This document shows, piece after piece, positions 18,243-26,687 of a stretch of DNA of 64,000 nucleotides. The stretch is from Marinobacter sp. F4206. Lineage in GTDB: Bacteria; Pseudomonadota; Gammaproteobacteria; Pseudomonadales; Oleiphilaceae. The first letter of the stretch is position 1. Every line of letters starts with the position of its first letter. Below the pieces are notes generated by a model. It was not told where the DNA came from and made no database searches. It was given only the letters and a program-made list of their open reading frames with translations. The DNA is taken from assembly GCF_019392195.1 (NCBI RefSeq), contig NZ_JAHXKI010000002.1, forward strand, positions 2,170,001-2,234,000. The letters are read 5' to 3'. A program made the translations under genes and the position numbers.

Positions 18243-18263
18243 GGCCGGACAGTCGGCCCGCCC

Positions 18264-18704
18264 CTACTTCTGCACGACAAATTCGGTAAACAGCACGCCC
18301 GTAATGCTTTCCCCGGTCTGCTGCTCTTCCAGTACCTGGTTGATCCGGGTTTTCGCTTCTTCCCGCAGGGCCTGCTGGCCCGACATGTCCGTTAATTGGT
18401 CCGTGTCGGTCTGCTCGCCAAACAGCATCACCAGCTCGTGGCGCAGACGAGGCATGTGGGCCTCGATCGCAGGCCGGGCTCCGTTGCTGGCCACTCTCAG
18501 GCTCACCGACGCCTTAAGGTAGGTGACCTTGTTGCCGGGCTTGCCAACGTGTGTCACGAACGGCGGGTCCATGGCGATGTAATCGGTAATGCCCGACTCC
18601 TCGACAACGTCCTCTTCCTCGGGTTCTTCGGCATACAGCGGCGCGGCGGCAAATGAGCATAGGAAAAACAACAAGGTCAGAACGGGTTTTGGCTGAAGTC
18701 TCAT
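18264..18704 (-). CDS. FliL-family flagellar basal-body-associated protein
   Basis: A 146-residue protein with an N-terminal signal peptide ending near PLYA, an acidic stretch (EEPEEEDVVEES) and a C-terminal FliL domain (YLKASVSLRV, KTRINQVLEEQQTGESITGVLFTEFVVQ). True FliL is a membrane-anchored stator-associated protein in the flagellar motor. This version lacks the usual cytoplasmic N terminus and lies outside any flagellar operon; such stand-alone paralogues occur in pseudomonads. It is convergent with rmf and divergent from dsbB. A periplasmic or outer-membrane location is inferred from the signal peptide. Confidence 0.8.
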   Translation of the reverse strand: MRLQPKPVLTLLFFLCSFAAAPLYAEEPEEEDVVEESGITDYIAMDPPFVTHVGKPGNKVTYLKASVSLRVASNGARPAIEAHMPRLRHELVMLFGEQTDTDQLTDMSGQQALREEAKTRINQVLEEQQTGESITGVLFTEFVVQK

Positions 18705-18828
18705 AGGCTTGAAGTTGCTAATGGTTTAGGGTTTAGTGGCGATTCAACAGTGACGTCGCCGTTCGGACCGAGAATAGCAGGCCCGGTGCGTGGATGCAGT
18801 TTCAATTGATCAATCCGAGGTGTTCTTT

Positions 18829-19335
18829 TTGACAAGCAGATGGGTGTTCGGGCTAATTTTTTTGGTGTGCGCCGGATTACTGGGCGTGGCCTTCTACATG
18901 GAACATGTGATGGGGCTGGAACCCTGTCCGTTGTGCTGGCTCCAGCGTTTCGGGTTCATGGGCGCCGGACTGGTCAGTCTGCTGGCAGCGCTGCACGGTC
19001 CTTCCGGGTTTGGTGTTCGCATCTACGGTTTGTTCCTTGCCCTGACCGCCGGTGCGGGACTGGGCGTGGCAGGTCGGCAGCTCTGGCTGCAGAGTCTGCC
19101 CGCGGACCAGGTGCCCGCGTGTGGCCCTTCAGTGGACTACATGCTGGAAGTGTTGCCGTTTTTCGAGGTGCTTTCGACAGCCCTGAAAGGCACCGGTGAT
19201 TGCGCAGAAGTGGTGTGGCGTTTCCTGGGGCTGAGCATTCCGGGCTGGACCGCAGTGTTCTTCAGCCTTCTGGTCATTACCGGGTTGGTGTTGCTGTTTC
19301 GGCAGCCAAAACCAAGAAACTGGATTGCCGGCTGA
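18829..19335 (+). CDS. dsbB: disulfide bond formation protein DsbB
   Basis: A protein of 168 residues from a TTG at 18829 with CCGAGG eight bases upstream; a GTG at 18790 in frame would add 13 residues without family similarity. Four transmembrane helices are evident. The first periplasmic loop carries C33-P-L-C36 (EPCPLCWLQR) and the second carries the paired cysteines of ACGPSVDYML and GTGDCAEVVW. DsbB reoxidises DsbA in the periplasm and passes electrons to ubiquinone. It lies about 100 bases upstream of rsd, the arrangement also seen in Pseudomonas (dsbH-algQ). Confidence 0.92.
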   Translation: MTSRWVFGLIFLVCAGLLGVAFYMEHVMGLEPCPLCWLQRFGFMGAGLVSLLAALHGPSGFGVRIYGLFLALTAGAGLGVAGRQLWLQSLPADQVPACGPSVDYMLEVLPFFEVLSTALKGTGDCAEVVWRFLGLSIPGWTAVFFSLLVITGLVLLFRQPKPRNWIAG

Positions 19336-19437
19336 AACGGTTGCGGCGGACCGCAGGCATGGGGTAAGTTGAAATCCACCTGACAAAAATCGAGACCGAG
19401 ACAGCAGATCCGGATTATCAAGCGGAGAACAGGCGCC

Positions 19438-19917
19438 ATGTTGGAAAATTGCCGAAATGCCAGGGAACGTTGGGGCGGCGTCAGCGAACTTATTGATCGC
19501 TGGCTTAAAGAGCGTCAGGAGTTGCTCGTTCACTACTGTGAACTGTCCGGGGAAAACGATTTCTCCCAGACCGAGGCCCTGAAAGAAAAGTTCGTGCGTC
19601 TGTGTGAAGTTCTGGTGGATTATGTGTCCACCGGGCATTTCGAGATCTATGAACAGCTGGTTCGTGAGGCCCGCGAGTTCAACGATGGTGGTCTGGAGTT
19701 GGCAGCGAAAGTCTATCCGCGAATCGAGCAGACCACTGAAGTGGCGCTGAACTTCAACGATCGATTGGACGGTCGGGAACTCTCTGAGCAGGATATCAAG
19801 GCCCTGTTCGGCGAACTGTCGAAGCTGGGCGAAACTCTGGAAAGCCGATTCGAGATGGAGGATTTCCTGATCGAGCATTTGCACAATGTGCATGCCGGCA
19901 AGGTGGCGTCCGCCTGA
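19438..19917 (+). CDS. rsd: Rsd/AlgQ anti-sigma-70 regulator
   Basis: A 159-residue helical protein of the Rsd/AlgQ family, opening with CRNARERWGGVSELIDRWLK and containing ELLVHYCEL and GHFEIYEQLVREA. Rsd binds region 4 of the housekeeping sigma factor and shifts RNA polymerase toward alternative sigma factors; in Pseudomonas, AlgQ affects alginate and siderophore genes. It follows dsbB and ends in a strong bidirectional terminator. With rmf 1.2 kb upstream, two stationary-phase factors lie close together. Confidence 0.92.
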   Translation: MLENCRNARERWGGVSELIDRWLKERQELLVHYCELSGENDFSQTEALKEKFVRLCEVLVDYVSTGHFEIYEQLVREAREFNDGGLELAAKVYPRIEQTTEVALNFNDRLDGRELSEQDIKALFGELSKLGETLESRFEMEDFLIEHLHNVHAGKVASA

Positions 19918-19931
19918 TCAAGCATCAGGGC

Positions 19932-19973
19932 AAAAAAAAGCCTCAGTACCGGGAGCCGGACTGAGGCTTTTTT
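19932..19973. terminator. bidirectional intrinsic terminator between rsd and the FKBP gene
   Basis: An A-run followed by AGCCTCAGT pairs with ACTGAGGCT followed by a T-run, around a 12-base loop. It serves both convergent genes. Confidence 0.93.
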
Positions 19974-19985
19974 GATGGCTCTGGC

Positions 19986-20717
19986 TTATTCCGAATCAGT
20001 GCCTTCGTCTGCCTGCGGGTTGATAGCCAGCAGTTCAACGTCGAACACCAGTGTCTCATTCGGGCCGATGGCGCGGTTGCCGCCCGGGCCATAGGCCAGA
20101 TCGGCCGGAATGTAGAGCTTGTAACGAGCGCCTTCGCTCATCAGCTGCAGACCTTCGGTCCAGCCCGGGATCACCTGGTTCAGAGCGAAGGTAACCGGCT
20201 CGCCACGTTCGCGGGAGCTGTCGAAGACTTCGCCCGACAGCAGTTCGCCCGTGTAGTGGACCTGTACGGTGTCAGTGGCACCGGGCTTGTCGCCAGAGCC
20301 TTCTTCGAGGATCTCAAACTGCAGGCCAGAGTCGGTGGTCTCCACGTCCTCCCGGTTGGCGTTTTCCGCCAGGAACGCTTCGCCGGCCTCTTTGTTCTTC
20401 TGGGCCAGTTCTTCCATCTGTTGTGACTGCTTCTGCTGCATTTCCTGCTGGTAGGTCATCAGCGCCTGCTGAATTTCCTCACGGCTCATGCGCTGGACCT
20501 CCTCATCGCCGGCGTGGCCGTGCTGGATGCCCTGAAGGAACTGGTCCATCTGCAGGTCCGGAAGGTCATTGCTCATACGCTCACCGAGCACCAGCCCCAT
20601 GCCGTAGCTGACTTTCTGGTCGGTGGATTCCAGTTTCGGGTCTTCCGGGGTTTCCGGCGGGGTTGAACAGCCGGCGACGATGCCGGTCATCGCCAGTGCA
20701 AGCAGTGTTTTTTTCAT
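19986..20717 (-). CDS. FKBP-type peptidyl-prolyl isomerase, lipoprotein (FkpA/Mip type)
   Basis: A 243-residue protein with a lipoprotein signal (IVAGC, Cys17), an N-terminal helical dimerisation domain (residues about 35-120, with a Gln/Lys-rich coiled coil QQEMQQKQSQQMEELAQKNK) and a C-terminal FKBP domain. The FKBP motifs VQVHYTGELLSGEVFDSS, VIPGWTEGLQLM and YGPGGNRAIGPNETLVFDVELL are intact, so isomerase activity is expected. It should assist folding of envelope proteins. The layout matches Mip and FkpA. It is monocistronic with a terminator shared with rsd. Confidence 0.92.
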   Translation of the reverse strand: MKKTLLALAMTGIVAGCSTPPETPEDPKLESTDQKVSYGMGLVLGERMSNDLPDLQMDQFLQGIQHGHAGDEEVQRMSREEIQQALMTYQQEMQQKQSQQMEELAQKNKEAGEAFLAENANREDVETTDSGLQFEILEEGSGDKPGATDTVQVHYTGELLSGEVFDSSRERGEPVTFALNQVIPGWTEGLQLMSEGARYKLYIPADLAYGPGGNRAIGPNETLVFDVELLAINPQADEGTDSE

Positions 20718-20841
20718 TGCTTCATCCTTTAACGTATGTGCAGGGGCGCTTGCCCCGAAAGGTGTATGTCAGAACGCAGAAGGTAACGGGTTCTGCCGGC
20801 AGTTGCCACTGAACATGTGTTAAGAAACTGGACGGTTCCGC

Positions 20842-21225
20842 TCAGCTGCCATTGCTGCCGGCGGTCGGACCCAAAGAGAAGGGGGCGCTGTAGGGCGACT
20901 GCCAGTCGGTCTCCGGATCCGAGACCCGGTTGCGAGACAGCTCCTTGTCCGGGCGCTCAATGGCCAGGGTATTCCACGGACCATGCTCGGGAGGCTGATC
21001 CGCGTAATGCCAGCTGCCGTCCGTATCCTGCCATTTGAACACGATATCGGGCCCGTCGGTGGTTGTCGGAGACGGAACCAGGCCCTCGAAGGCCGGGATT
21101 TCCGGCTGGGTTTCGTCGGCGACCGGTTCCGACACCTGTTCGGGATCACTGAGGCCGAAGAATATCAGCAGCAGCAACAGGCCGAGAGCCGGGAACGAGA
21201 GCCGGATAAGCCATTTCATCATCAT
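20842..21225 (-). CDS. DUF4124-like membrane-anchored protein
   Basis: A 127-residue protein with an N-terminal hydrophobic anchor (LIRLSFPALGLLLLLIFFGL) and a short segment VFKWQDTDGSWHYADQPP that matches the DUF4124 pattern (K/W-D-x-G-x-x-x-Y-x-D-x-P), found in many small periplasmic proteins. The rest is low in structure and proline-rich. Its start overlaps the stop of the upstream TIGR02444-like gene (ATGA at 21222-21225), so the pair is translationally coupled. Function unknown. Confidence 0.72.
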   Translation of the reverse strand: MMMKWLIRLSFPALGLLLLLIFFGLSDPEQVSEPVADETQPEIPAFEGLVPSPTTTDGPDIVFKWQDTDGSWHYADQPPEHGPWNTLAIERPDKELSRNRVSDPETDWQSPYSAPFSLGPTAGSNGS

Positions 21226-21779
21226 GGCTGGGGTTCTCCCTTGGAGACGTCGGCCAGTGCACTGGCCAGTGTATTCAGTAGAGGCTCCGCACTCCGGGCT
21301 TGTGCCGTTGTGGGGGCGGCGGCCTCAAGATTCGCATGAATCAACTGTTCGCGTCCGTGCATATCGCCGGTTTTCGGATTATTTGTCATCAGTGTCTGCC
21401 AGGCCAGTGCCAGTTCGATGCGTTCTGCGTCCAGCTCGAGGCCGGCGACGCCACTTCGCAGGTTGTTCAGGTCGGCACTTGCTTTTGGTAGCAATTTCCG
21501 CACGGTGCGCAAGGCACCGGTTACATGATTGCGCCACTCTGTTAACGTAGCGTCCTCTGTGCCGGTGTACCTTCCGCCATTCAGCGCCAGCCACGCGGCA
21601 CACAGGATGCGGGTGACGCTCCAGCCCTGTGTTTGTAGCGCCAGGCAGCTTTCCTGTACACCTGGTTTTTGCCAGAAGATGAGGGCAAAACGCCACAGCG
21701 GGTTGTCTGGTTCCAATTGTTCTGGAATTTTCAGGTTTTCTGCCGGTATTTCCGTGTGGCTTTGTGGTGAACCCGGCAT
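21222..21779 (-). CDS. TIGR02444/DUF2390-like protein
   Basis: A protein of 185 residues from the ATG at 21779. Upstream in-frame codons exist to 21893 but would overlap the divergent yheS start, and an AGAAGG site favours the downstream ATG. The segments NPLWRFALIFWQKPGVQESCLALQ and NGGRYTG resemble the family described as TIGR02444 or DUF2390, which has no known function. The protein is mostly helical and lacks a signal peptide. It is coupled to the DUF4124-like gene downstream and divergent from yheS. Confidence 0.72.
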   Translation of the reverse strand: MPGSPQSHTEIPAENLKIPEQLEPDNPLWRFALIFWQKPGVQESCLALQTQGWSVTRILCAAWLALNGGRYTGTEDATLTEWRNHVTGALRTVRKLLPKASADLNNLRSGVAGLELDAERIELALAWQTLMTNNPKTGDMHGREQLIHANLEAAAPTTAQARSAEPLLNTLASALADVSKGEPQP

Positions 21780-21825
21780 GACGACCAAGCCTTCTCTGAC
21801 AACGATACGTTGATAAAATGAATTC

Positions 21826-23775
21826 ATGTTAACGATAACCGATCTCAGTTTACAACGGGGCGGCGTCTGGTTGCTACAGTCCGTCGACCTCACTGTTCAG
21901 CCTGGCCAGCGTGTGGCTATTGTCGGCGCCAATGGCGCCGGAAAATCCAGCCTGTTCCAGCTGTTACTGGGCCAGTTGGCACCGGAGCAGGGCAGCGTTT
22001 CGCTGCCGGGCGGCTGCCGGATTGCGCATATGGCTCAGGAAGTGGAAGCGTCCGGGCGCAGTGCCCGGGACTTTGTCCTCGACGGTGATCTTGATCTTCG
22101 ACGCCTGGAATCCGAGCTGGCCGACGCCGAAGCTCGTGGCGACGACCATGCCCAGGCCCGCATTCATGGCGAGCTCGATGTTCACGAGGCCTGGTCTGCC
22201 TCTCGCCGGGCTGAGGCTCTGTTGCGAGGTCTCGGGTTTTCGGACCAGGATGTGGAGCGTCCGGTGTCGGCGTTTTCCGGTGGCTGGCGCATCCGCCTGA
22301 ATCTTGCCCAGGCGTTGATGCGGCCGTCGGATCTGCTGTTGCTGGATGAGCCGACCAACCACCTGGACCTGGACGCCTGCCTGTGGCTGGAGAACTGGCT
22401 CCGTCGCTATCCGGGCACCCTGTTGTTCATCTCCCATGACCGGGACTTCATGGATCGGGTTGCCACGCATGTGGTGCACTTCGACCGGCGCCAGCTCGAG
22501 CTCTATACCGGCAACTACACGGCGTTCGAGGGTCAGCGCAGCGAGCGGCTGGCTCAGCAGCAGGCGGGTTTTGAACGCCAGCAGGCCCGGATTGCTGAAA
22601 TCCAGCGCTTTATCGACCGATTCAAGGCGAAAGCAACCAAGGCCCGCCAGGCCCAGAGCCGCGTTAAAGCCCTGGAGCGTATGGAGCGCATCGCGCCAGC
22701 GCACATCGACTCTCCGTTCAGTTTCGAATTTCCGGTAGCGGACAAGGTTTCCAACCCACTGCTTTCGATTCGCAACGGTCGGGCCGGCCATGGCGCCGTT
22801 CCGATTCTTGATGGCATCAACCTTACCCTGTTGCCAGGCAGTCGAATTGGCCTTTTGGGCCCAAATGGGGCAGGCAAGTCCACCTTGATGGATAGCCTTC
22901 GGGGCGAGGATACCCTGCTGGCTGGCGAACGGACCTGCGGAGAGCACCTGGCCATTGGTTATTTTGCCCAGCACCAGCTCGAATCCCTGGATCTGGATGC
23001 GAGCCCCTTCCTGCACCTGCAACGACTGGCACCGAAAGCCTCCGAGCAGAGCATTCGCAATTTTCTGGGTGGGTTCGACTTCCATGGTGATGAGGCGTTG
23101 AGCGCGATCCGCTCGTTCTCGGGCGGGGAGAAAGCCCGGGTGGCACTGGCGGTGATTGCCTGGCAAAAGCCGAACCTGTTGCTGCTGGATGAGCCGACCA
23201 ACCACCTCGACCTGGAAATGCGGCAGGCGCTCACCATGGCCCTGCAGAATTTTGACGGGGCCATCGTGGTGGTTTCTCACGATCGTCACCTGTTGCGCAA
23301 CACCGTGGATGAGTTCTGGCTGGTCAATGACGGTAAGGTGACGGAATACCAGGGCGATCTGGAAGATTACGAGCGTTGGCTGGCCGACCGTCGCAAAGAC
23401 GAGAGTGAGCCTCCCCGGCGGCAGAGTGATAAAGATCAGGCGGCAGCACCGGGCCAGCCGGATGCTGCCGTTGGCGAGAGTGCGGATGACCGGAAAGCGC
23501 GAAAGCGGGCAGAGGCGGCTCTTCGGCAAAAACTGAGCCCTTATCGCAAGCGCCAAACGGCGCTGGAAAAGGACATGGACAGCCTGCAGCAAGCGCTGAA
23601 GGCCTTGGAGGCAGACCTTGCCAATCCGGCGCTCTATGAGGCCGACGGCAAGGCACTGCTGCAGGAGTTGCTTGGTAAACAGGCGGAGGCCAAGGGGCGT
23701 CTGGAGGATGTAGAGGCCCAATGGCTGGAAGTGAGCGAAACGGTCGAGTCCCTGGAAGCGGAATTGGCGGGCTAG
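21826..23775 (+). CDS. yheS: ABC-F ATPase YheS
   Basis: A 649-residue soluble protein with two ABC cassettes and no membrane domain. The first has GANGAGKS, FSGGWRIRLNLAQ and LLLLDEPTNHLDL; the second has GPNGAGKS, FSGGEKARVALAV and LLLLDEPTNHLDL. The linker between them (RFKAKATKARQAQSRVKAL) is the P-site tRNA interaction motif of ABC-F proteins. A charged C-terminal coiled coil follows. ABC-F proteins act on the ribosome; YheS is less studied than EttA or Uup. It is divergent from the TIGR02444-like gene and nearly abuts the convergent ppx (6-base gap). Confidence 0.9.
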   Translation: MLTITDLSLQRGGVWLLQSVDLTVQPGQRVAIVGANGAGKSSLFQLLLGQLAPEQGSVSLPGGCRIAHMAQEVEASGRSARDFVLDGDLDLRRLESELADAEARGDDHAQARIHGELDVHEAWSASRRAEALLRGLGFSDQDVERPVSAFSGGWRIRLNLAQALMRPSDLLLLDEPTNHLDLDACLWLENWLRRYPGTLLFISHDRDFMDRVATHVVHFDRRQLELYTGNYTAFEGQRSERLAQQQAGFERQQARIAEIQRFIDRFKAKATKARQAQSRVKALERMERIAPAHIDSPFSFEFPVADKVSNPLLSIRNGRAGHGAVPILDGINLTLLPGSRIGLLGPNGAGKSTLMDSLRGEDTLLAGERTCGEHLAIGYFAQHQLESLDLDASPFLHLQRLAPKASEQSIRNFLGGFDFHGDEALSAIRSFSGGEKARVALAVIAWQKPNLLLLDEPTNHLDLEMRQALTMALQNFDGAIVVVSHDRHLLRNTVDEFWLVNDGKVTEYQGDLEDYERWLADRRKDESEPPRRQSDKDQAAAPGQPDAAVGESADDRKARKRAEAALRQKLSPYRKRQTALEKDMDSLQQALKALEADLANPALYEADGKALLQELLGKQAEAKGRLEDVEAQWLEVSETVESLEAELAG

Positions 23776-23781
23776 GCTCTG

Positions 23782-25308
23782 TCAGTCCCGGGCAATGACC
23801 AGTTCGAAGTCCTGTTTGGCGAGATAGTCGCGTTCGTTTTCCAGGTCCGCCAGCGTGAGCGGACGATCATCAAGCCAGCCCTGGGCAAACTCGACCACCA
23901 GTTGGTTGTCGTCGGCGTGCAGGGTTAAGTCCGGGGGTGATTCCAGGTTGCGGGGATGCTGTATCAGCACCGCCAGGCGCACCAGTACGCAGAGATACCG
24001 TAGCCGGTTGCTGTCTTCGGGATCCAGACCCTCGAAGATGGTCGGGGAGAATTTGCGTCGGTGGCCCCGCACCAGTGTCGCCAGGTCGCGTTGGAACTGC
24101 TGGCTGAAGCCGGGCAGGTCCGAATAGCGCAGCAGATAGGCCCCGTGCTTGTGATACTGGCTGTGAGAGATGGTCAGGCCAATTTCGTGCAGCCGACAGG
24201 CCCAGCGAAGCACTTCCTCGTCGCTCAAGGTGCGCAGGCCCCAGGTGTCGGCCACCTGCTCCCAGGCCGCCACAGCGGTCGCCTCCACGGCGGCGCCATG
24301 GGCCTGGTCCACATGGTAGCGTTCCTGCAACGCCGAGATGGTGCGCTCGCGCACGTCTTCGTGGCGGATTCGGCCGGCAATGTCGTACAGCAGGCCTTCC
24401 CGCAGAGCGCCATCGGCAAACTCCATTTCGTCGATATCGAGGGACTGGAAGGCGGCCATCAGGATGGCAAAGCCGGCAGGGAAGATGCTCTGGCGGTCCG
24501 AACGCACGCCCAAATCGCCCAGTTTTTCGGTTTTGCCCATGTCCACCAGCCGCTTCCGGAGCTCCTGCATCCCGGCCCGGGTGATGGTGCCGTCGGAGAT
24601 CTTCAGGGTAGCCAGTGCGCTGGCAATGGCTTTGATGGAACCGGAAGACCCGACCGTACTCTGCCATCCGACCGAGCGGAAATGCTGTCGAATGTTCAGG
24701 AGTTCCACCTCGGCGTGGGTAATCGCTTTGTCCATCTGCCGCCGGGTGATCTTGCCATCGGGGAAATAGCGGTTGCGGAACGAGACGCAGCCCATGTGCA
24801 GGCTTTCAAGCACCTGGGGCTCGAAGCGCTGGCCAATGATGAATTCTGTGCTGCCGCCGCCGATATCGATGACCAGTCGGCGACCGATATCGTCAGACAG
24901 GGTATGGGAGACGCCCAGGTAGATCAGGCGGGCTTCTTCCCGCCCGGCGATGATTTCCACCGGGTAGCCCAGAACCTCCTCGGCCCTCTCCATGAACTCC
25001 CGGGCGTTCCGTGCCACCCGGAGAGCATTGGTGCCAACAATCTGGACCGATTCCGGTGGCATGCCGTTCAGGCGTTGGGCAAACCGGCTGAGGCAGGCCA
25101 GACCGCGCTCCTGGGCCTCCGGGGTCAGGCGATTGAGCTCGTCAAGCCCGGCGCCAAGCTGAACCTTTTCCCCCATCTTTTCCAGGGTGCGGATCTCTCC
25201 GTGCACCAGTCGGGCAACGACCATGTGAAAACTGTTGGAGCCCATGTCGATGGCTGCAAGAACCTCCGATGAGGGAGCAGCGTTTTCGGCGGTGGATGCG
25301 GCCGTCAC
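23782..25308 (-). CDS. ppx: exopolyphosphatase Ppx/GppA
   Basis: A 508-residue enzyme starting at a GTG with AAAAGGATC upstream. It has the two phosphate-binding loops of the ASKHA fold (AAIDMGSNSFHMVVAR and VIDIGGGSTEFIIG), the catalytic Glu region (EEARLIYLGV) and a C-terminal HD-like helical domain (RLHEIGLTISHSQYHKHGAYLL). It removes phosphate from the ends of polyphosphate chains. The gene neighbours trxA and rho as in Pseudomonas. Ppk is not in the window. A good promoter is visible upstream. Confidence 0.93.
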   Translation of the reverse strand: MTAASTAENAAPSSEVLAAIDMGSNSFHMVVARLVHGEIRTLEKMGEKVQLGAGLDELNRLTPEAQERGLACLSRFAQRLNGMPPESVQIVGTNALRVARNAREFMERAEEVLGYPVEIIAGREEARLIYLGVSHTLSDDIGRRLVIDIGGGSTEFIIGQRFEPQVLESLHMGCVSFRNRYFPDGKITRRQMDKAITHAEVELLNIRQHFRSVGWQSTVGSSGSIKAIASALATLKISDGTITRAGMQELRKRLVDMGKTEKLGDLGVRSDRQSIFPAGFAILMAAFQSLDIDEMEFADGALREGLLYDIAGRIRHEDVRERTISALQERYHVDQAHGAAVEATAVAAWEQVADTWGLRTLSDEEVLRWACRLHEIGLTISHSQYHKHGAYLLRYSDLPGFSQQFQRDLATLVRGHRRKFSPTIFEGLDPEDSNRLRYLCVLVRLAVLIQHPRNLESPPDLTLHADDNQLVVEFAQGWLDDRPLTLADLENERDYLAKQDFELVIARD

Positions 25309-25344
25309 GTTGGTAGCGATCCTTTTAAGGTTGGCGTTCGCGCT

Positions 25345-25374
25345 ACTATAAGCGAAATCCCTCAGGGCTGTCAG
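25345..25374 (-). promoter_or_regulatory. promoter of ppx
   Basis: Read on the minus strand: -35 CTGACA (forward 25369-25374), 18-base spacer, -10 TATAGT (forward 25345-25350). Each hexamer differs from consensus at one base. The GTG start is about 37 bases downstream of the -10. Confidence 0.7.
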
Positions 25375-25555
25375 TAACGGACAGGCCGATCTACTGCTTC
25401 ACATACTGCGGACCAATCGCGTAAAGTATGGCCTATCTCGATAAGGGTGAAAGGTGGCCGGTTCCGTGGCCGCCTTTCAGCGAAGTGAACAGCGCCCTGC
25501 AGCAGTGGAACAAACAGGCTGGCATGACGTGGGGCGCACGAATCAGGAAAAGGTA

Positions 25556-25882
25556 ATGAGCGGAAATATCGTAAACGTAACCGACGCTTCTTTTGAGCAG
25601 GACGTACTGCAGTCCGACGTTCCCGTACTGGTTGACTACTGGGCGGAATGGTGTGGTCCCTGCAAGATGATCGCTCCGGTACTGGAAGAAATTGCCGACG
25701 AGTACGATGGCAAGCTGAAGATCTGCAAGCTGAACATCGACGAAAACGAGCAGACTCCGCCCAAGTTCAACATCCGCGGTATCCCGACCCTGATGCTGTT
25801 CAAGAACGGCAACGTGGATGCGACCAAGGTTGGCGCCCTGTCCAAGTCGCAGCTGGCGGCTTTCCTGGACAGCAATCTCTGA
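25556..25882 (+). CDS. trxA: thioredoxin
   Basis: A 108-residue thioredoxin from the ATG at 25556; the frame is open further upstream, but that part is not thioredoxin. The active site is W32-C33-G34-P35-C36-K37 and the cis-proline is in RGIPTLMLF. It reduces protein disulfides in the cytoplasm, including ribonucleotide reductase and methionine sulfoxide reductases. It is ended by a strong terminator. In Pseudomonas trxA is directly followed by rho; here a molybdenum-cofactor operon on the other strand lies between them. Confidence 0.96.
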   Translation: MSGNIVNVTDASFEQDVLQSDVPVLVDYWAEWCGPCKMIAPVLEEIADEYDGKLKICKLNIDENEQTPPKFNIRGIPTLMLFKNGNVDATKVGALSKSQLAAFLDSNL

Positions 25883-25903
25883 TTGCCGGACGGTTGAGCA
25901 AAG

Positions 25904-25938
25904 CCGCCCCTGAGCCCAGGCTCACGGGCGGTTTTTTT
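25904..25938 (+). terminator. intrinsic terminator after trxA
   Basis: CCGCCC-C-TGAGCC-CA-GGCTCA-C-GGGCGG followed by seven T residues, 22 bases after the trxA stop. Confidence 0.93.
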
Positions 25939-25963
25939 ATGCCTGTGACCGCGCCTTTCCCGA

Positions 25964-26410
25964 TTATTCCCAGGCTTTACTGCGAGCGACGTCGGCTTCC
26001 TTCTGCTCCACCCAGTGTTCACCCGAATCGGTAATCTCTTTCTTCCAGAACGGTGCGGAGGTTTTCAGTGCATCCATGAGGAATTGGCAGGCTGCAAACG
26101 CATCCTCCCGGTGAGCACTGCACACCCCCACAAATACAATCTGATCCTGTAAGGCCAGGCGGCCGACCCGGTGGATGACCCGGGATTTGCGCACGTTCCA
26201 GCGTGTGGAGGCTTCCTCCATCAGCGCGCCAATCACCTGTTCGGTCATGCCCGGGTAGTGCTCCAGATAGAGCCCTGTTACGCCTTTCATGTCGCCACTG
26301 TCCCGGACCAGGCCTGTGAAGGTGGCAATCGCACCGGTTCCTGCGCCACTCTCGCGCAGGACGGCATATTCCACCACCGGGTCAAAATCCTCGGTCTGGA
26401 TCGAGATCAT
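25964..26410 (-). CDS. moaE: molybdopterin synthase catalytic subunit MoaE
   Basis: A protein of 148 residues from the ATG at 26410, one base after the moaD stop; an earlier in-frame ATG at 26452 lies inside moaD. It shows the MoaE features: GAIATFTGLVRD, LYLEHYPGMTE, IHRVGRLALQDQIVFVGV, HREDAFAACQFLMDALKTSAPFWKKE, the last holding the active-site lysines. With MoaD it adds two sulfurs to precursor Z (cPMP) to make molybdopterin. It is the last gene of the moaB-moeA-moaD-moaE operon. Confidence 0.94.
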   Translation of the reverse strand: MISIQTEDFDPVVEYAVLRESGAGTGAIATFTGLVRDSGDMKGVTGLYLEHYPGMTEQVIGALMEEASTRWNVRKSRVIHRVGRLALQDQIVFVGVCSAHREDAFAACQFLMDALKTSAPFWKKEITDSGEHWVEQKEADVARSKAWE

Positions 26411-26411
26411 G

Positions 26412-26687
26412 TCAGCCTCCGGTGACCGGCGGGAAGAATGCAACTTCATCACCGCCCTGAACGGGCGTCGAGGGTTTGGCCATCGTCTGGTTTACCGCGA
26501 TCATCACGGGTTGGCTCCCCTGGAGCTGCGACCATGAACCGCCGCGGCCCGCCAGTTCGGCAAGAATTTCGCCGGTCGTCAGGCCGGGCTGCGCGGGCAT
26601 GGTCAGTTGTTCCGTGTCCAGCTCCTCTCGAAGCCGGGCGAAGAAACGGACGGTGATCTTGTCAGTGGTCTCGGTGGTCATAGTCAC
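26412..26687 (-). CDS. moaD: molybdopterin synthase sulfur-carrier subunit MoaD
   Basis: A 91-residue ubiquitin-like protein ending in the required Gly-Gly (FPPVTGG), whose C terminus is converted to thiocarboxylate for sulfur transfer. The core KITVRFFARLREEL is typical. The start overlaps the moeA stop by 4 bases (ATGA at 26684-26687); an ATG two codons later is also possible. It is translationally linked to moaE. Confidence 0.93.
   Translation of the reverse strand: MTMTTETTDKITVRFFARLREELDTEQLTMPAQPGLTTGEILAELAGRGGSWSQLQGSQPVMIAVNQTMAKPSTPVQGGDEVAFFPPVTGG

Noticed and set aside
18243..18258. Terminator hairpin between rmf and the FliL-like gene
   Set aside because: GGCCG/CGGCC is only 5 bp and has no T-run on either strand; too weak to call.
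20718..20841. A sigma-E-type promoter for the FKBP gene
   Set aside because: An AGAACCC...TCTGA pair can be seen on the minus strand, but the -35 is poor and the spacing is short, so it does not stand up.
21964..23721. A 585-codon open frame on the minus strand
   Set aside because: Shadow of yheS on the other strand, with no ribosome-binding site or recognisable domain.
24061..25272. A 403-codon open frame on the plus strand
   Set aside because: Shadow of ppx; composition is typical of antisense translation.
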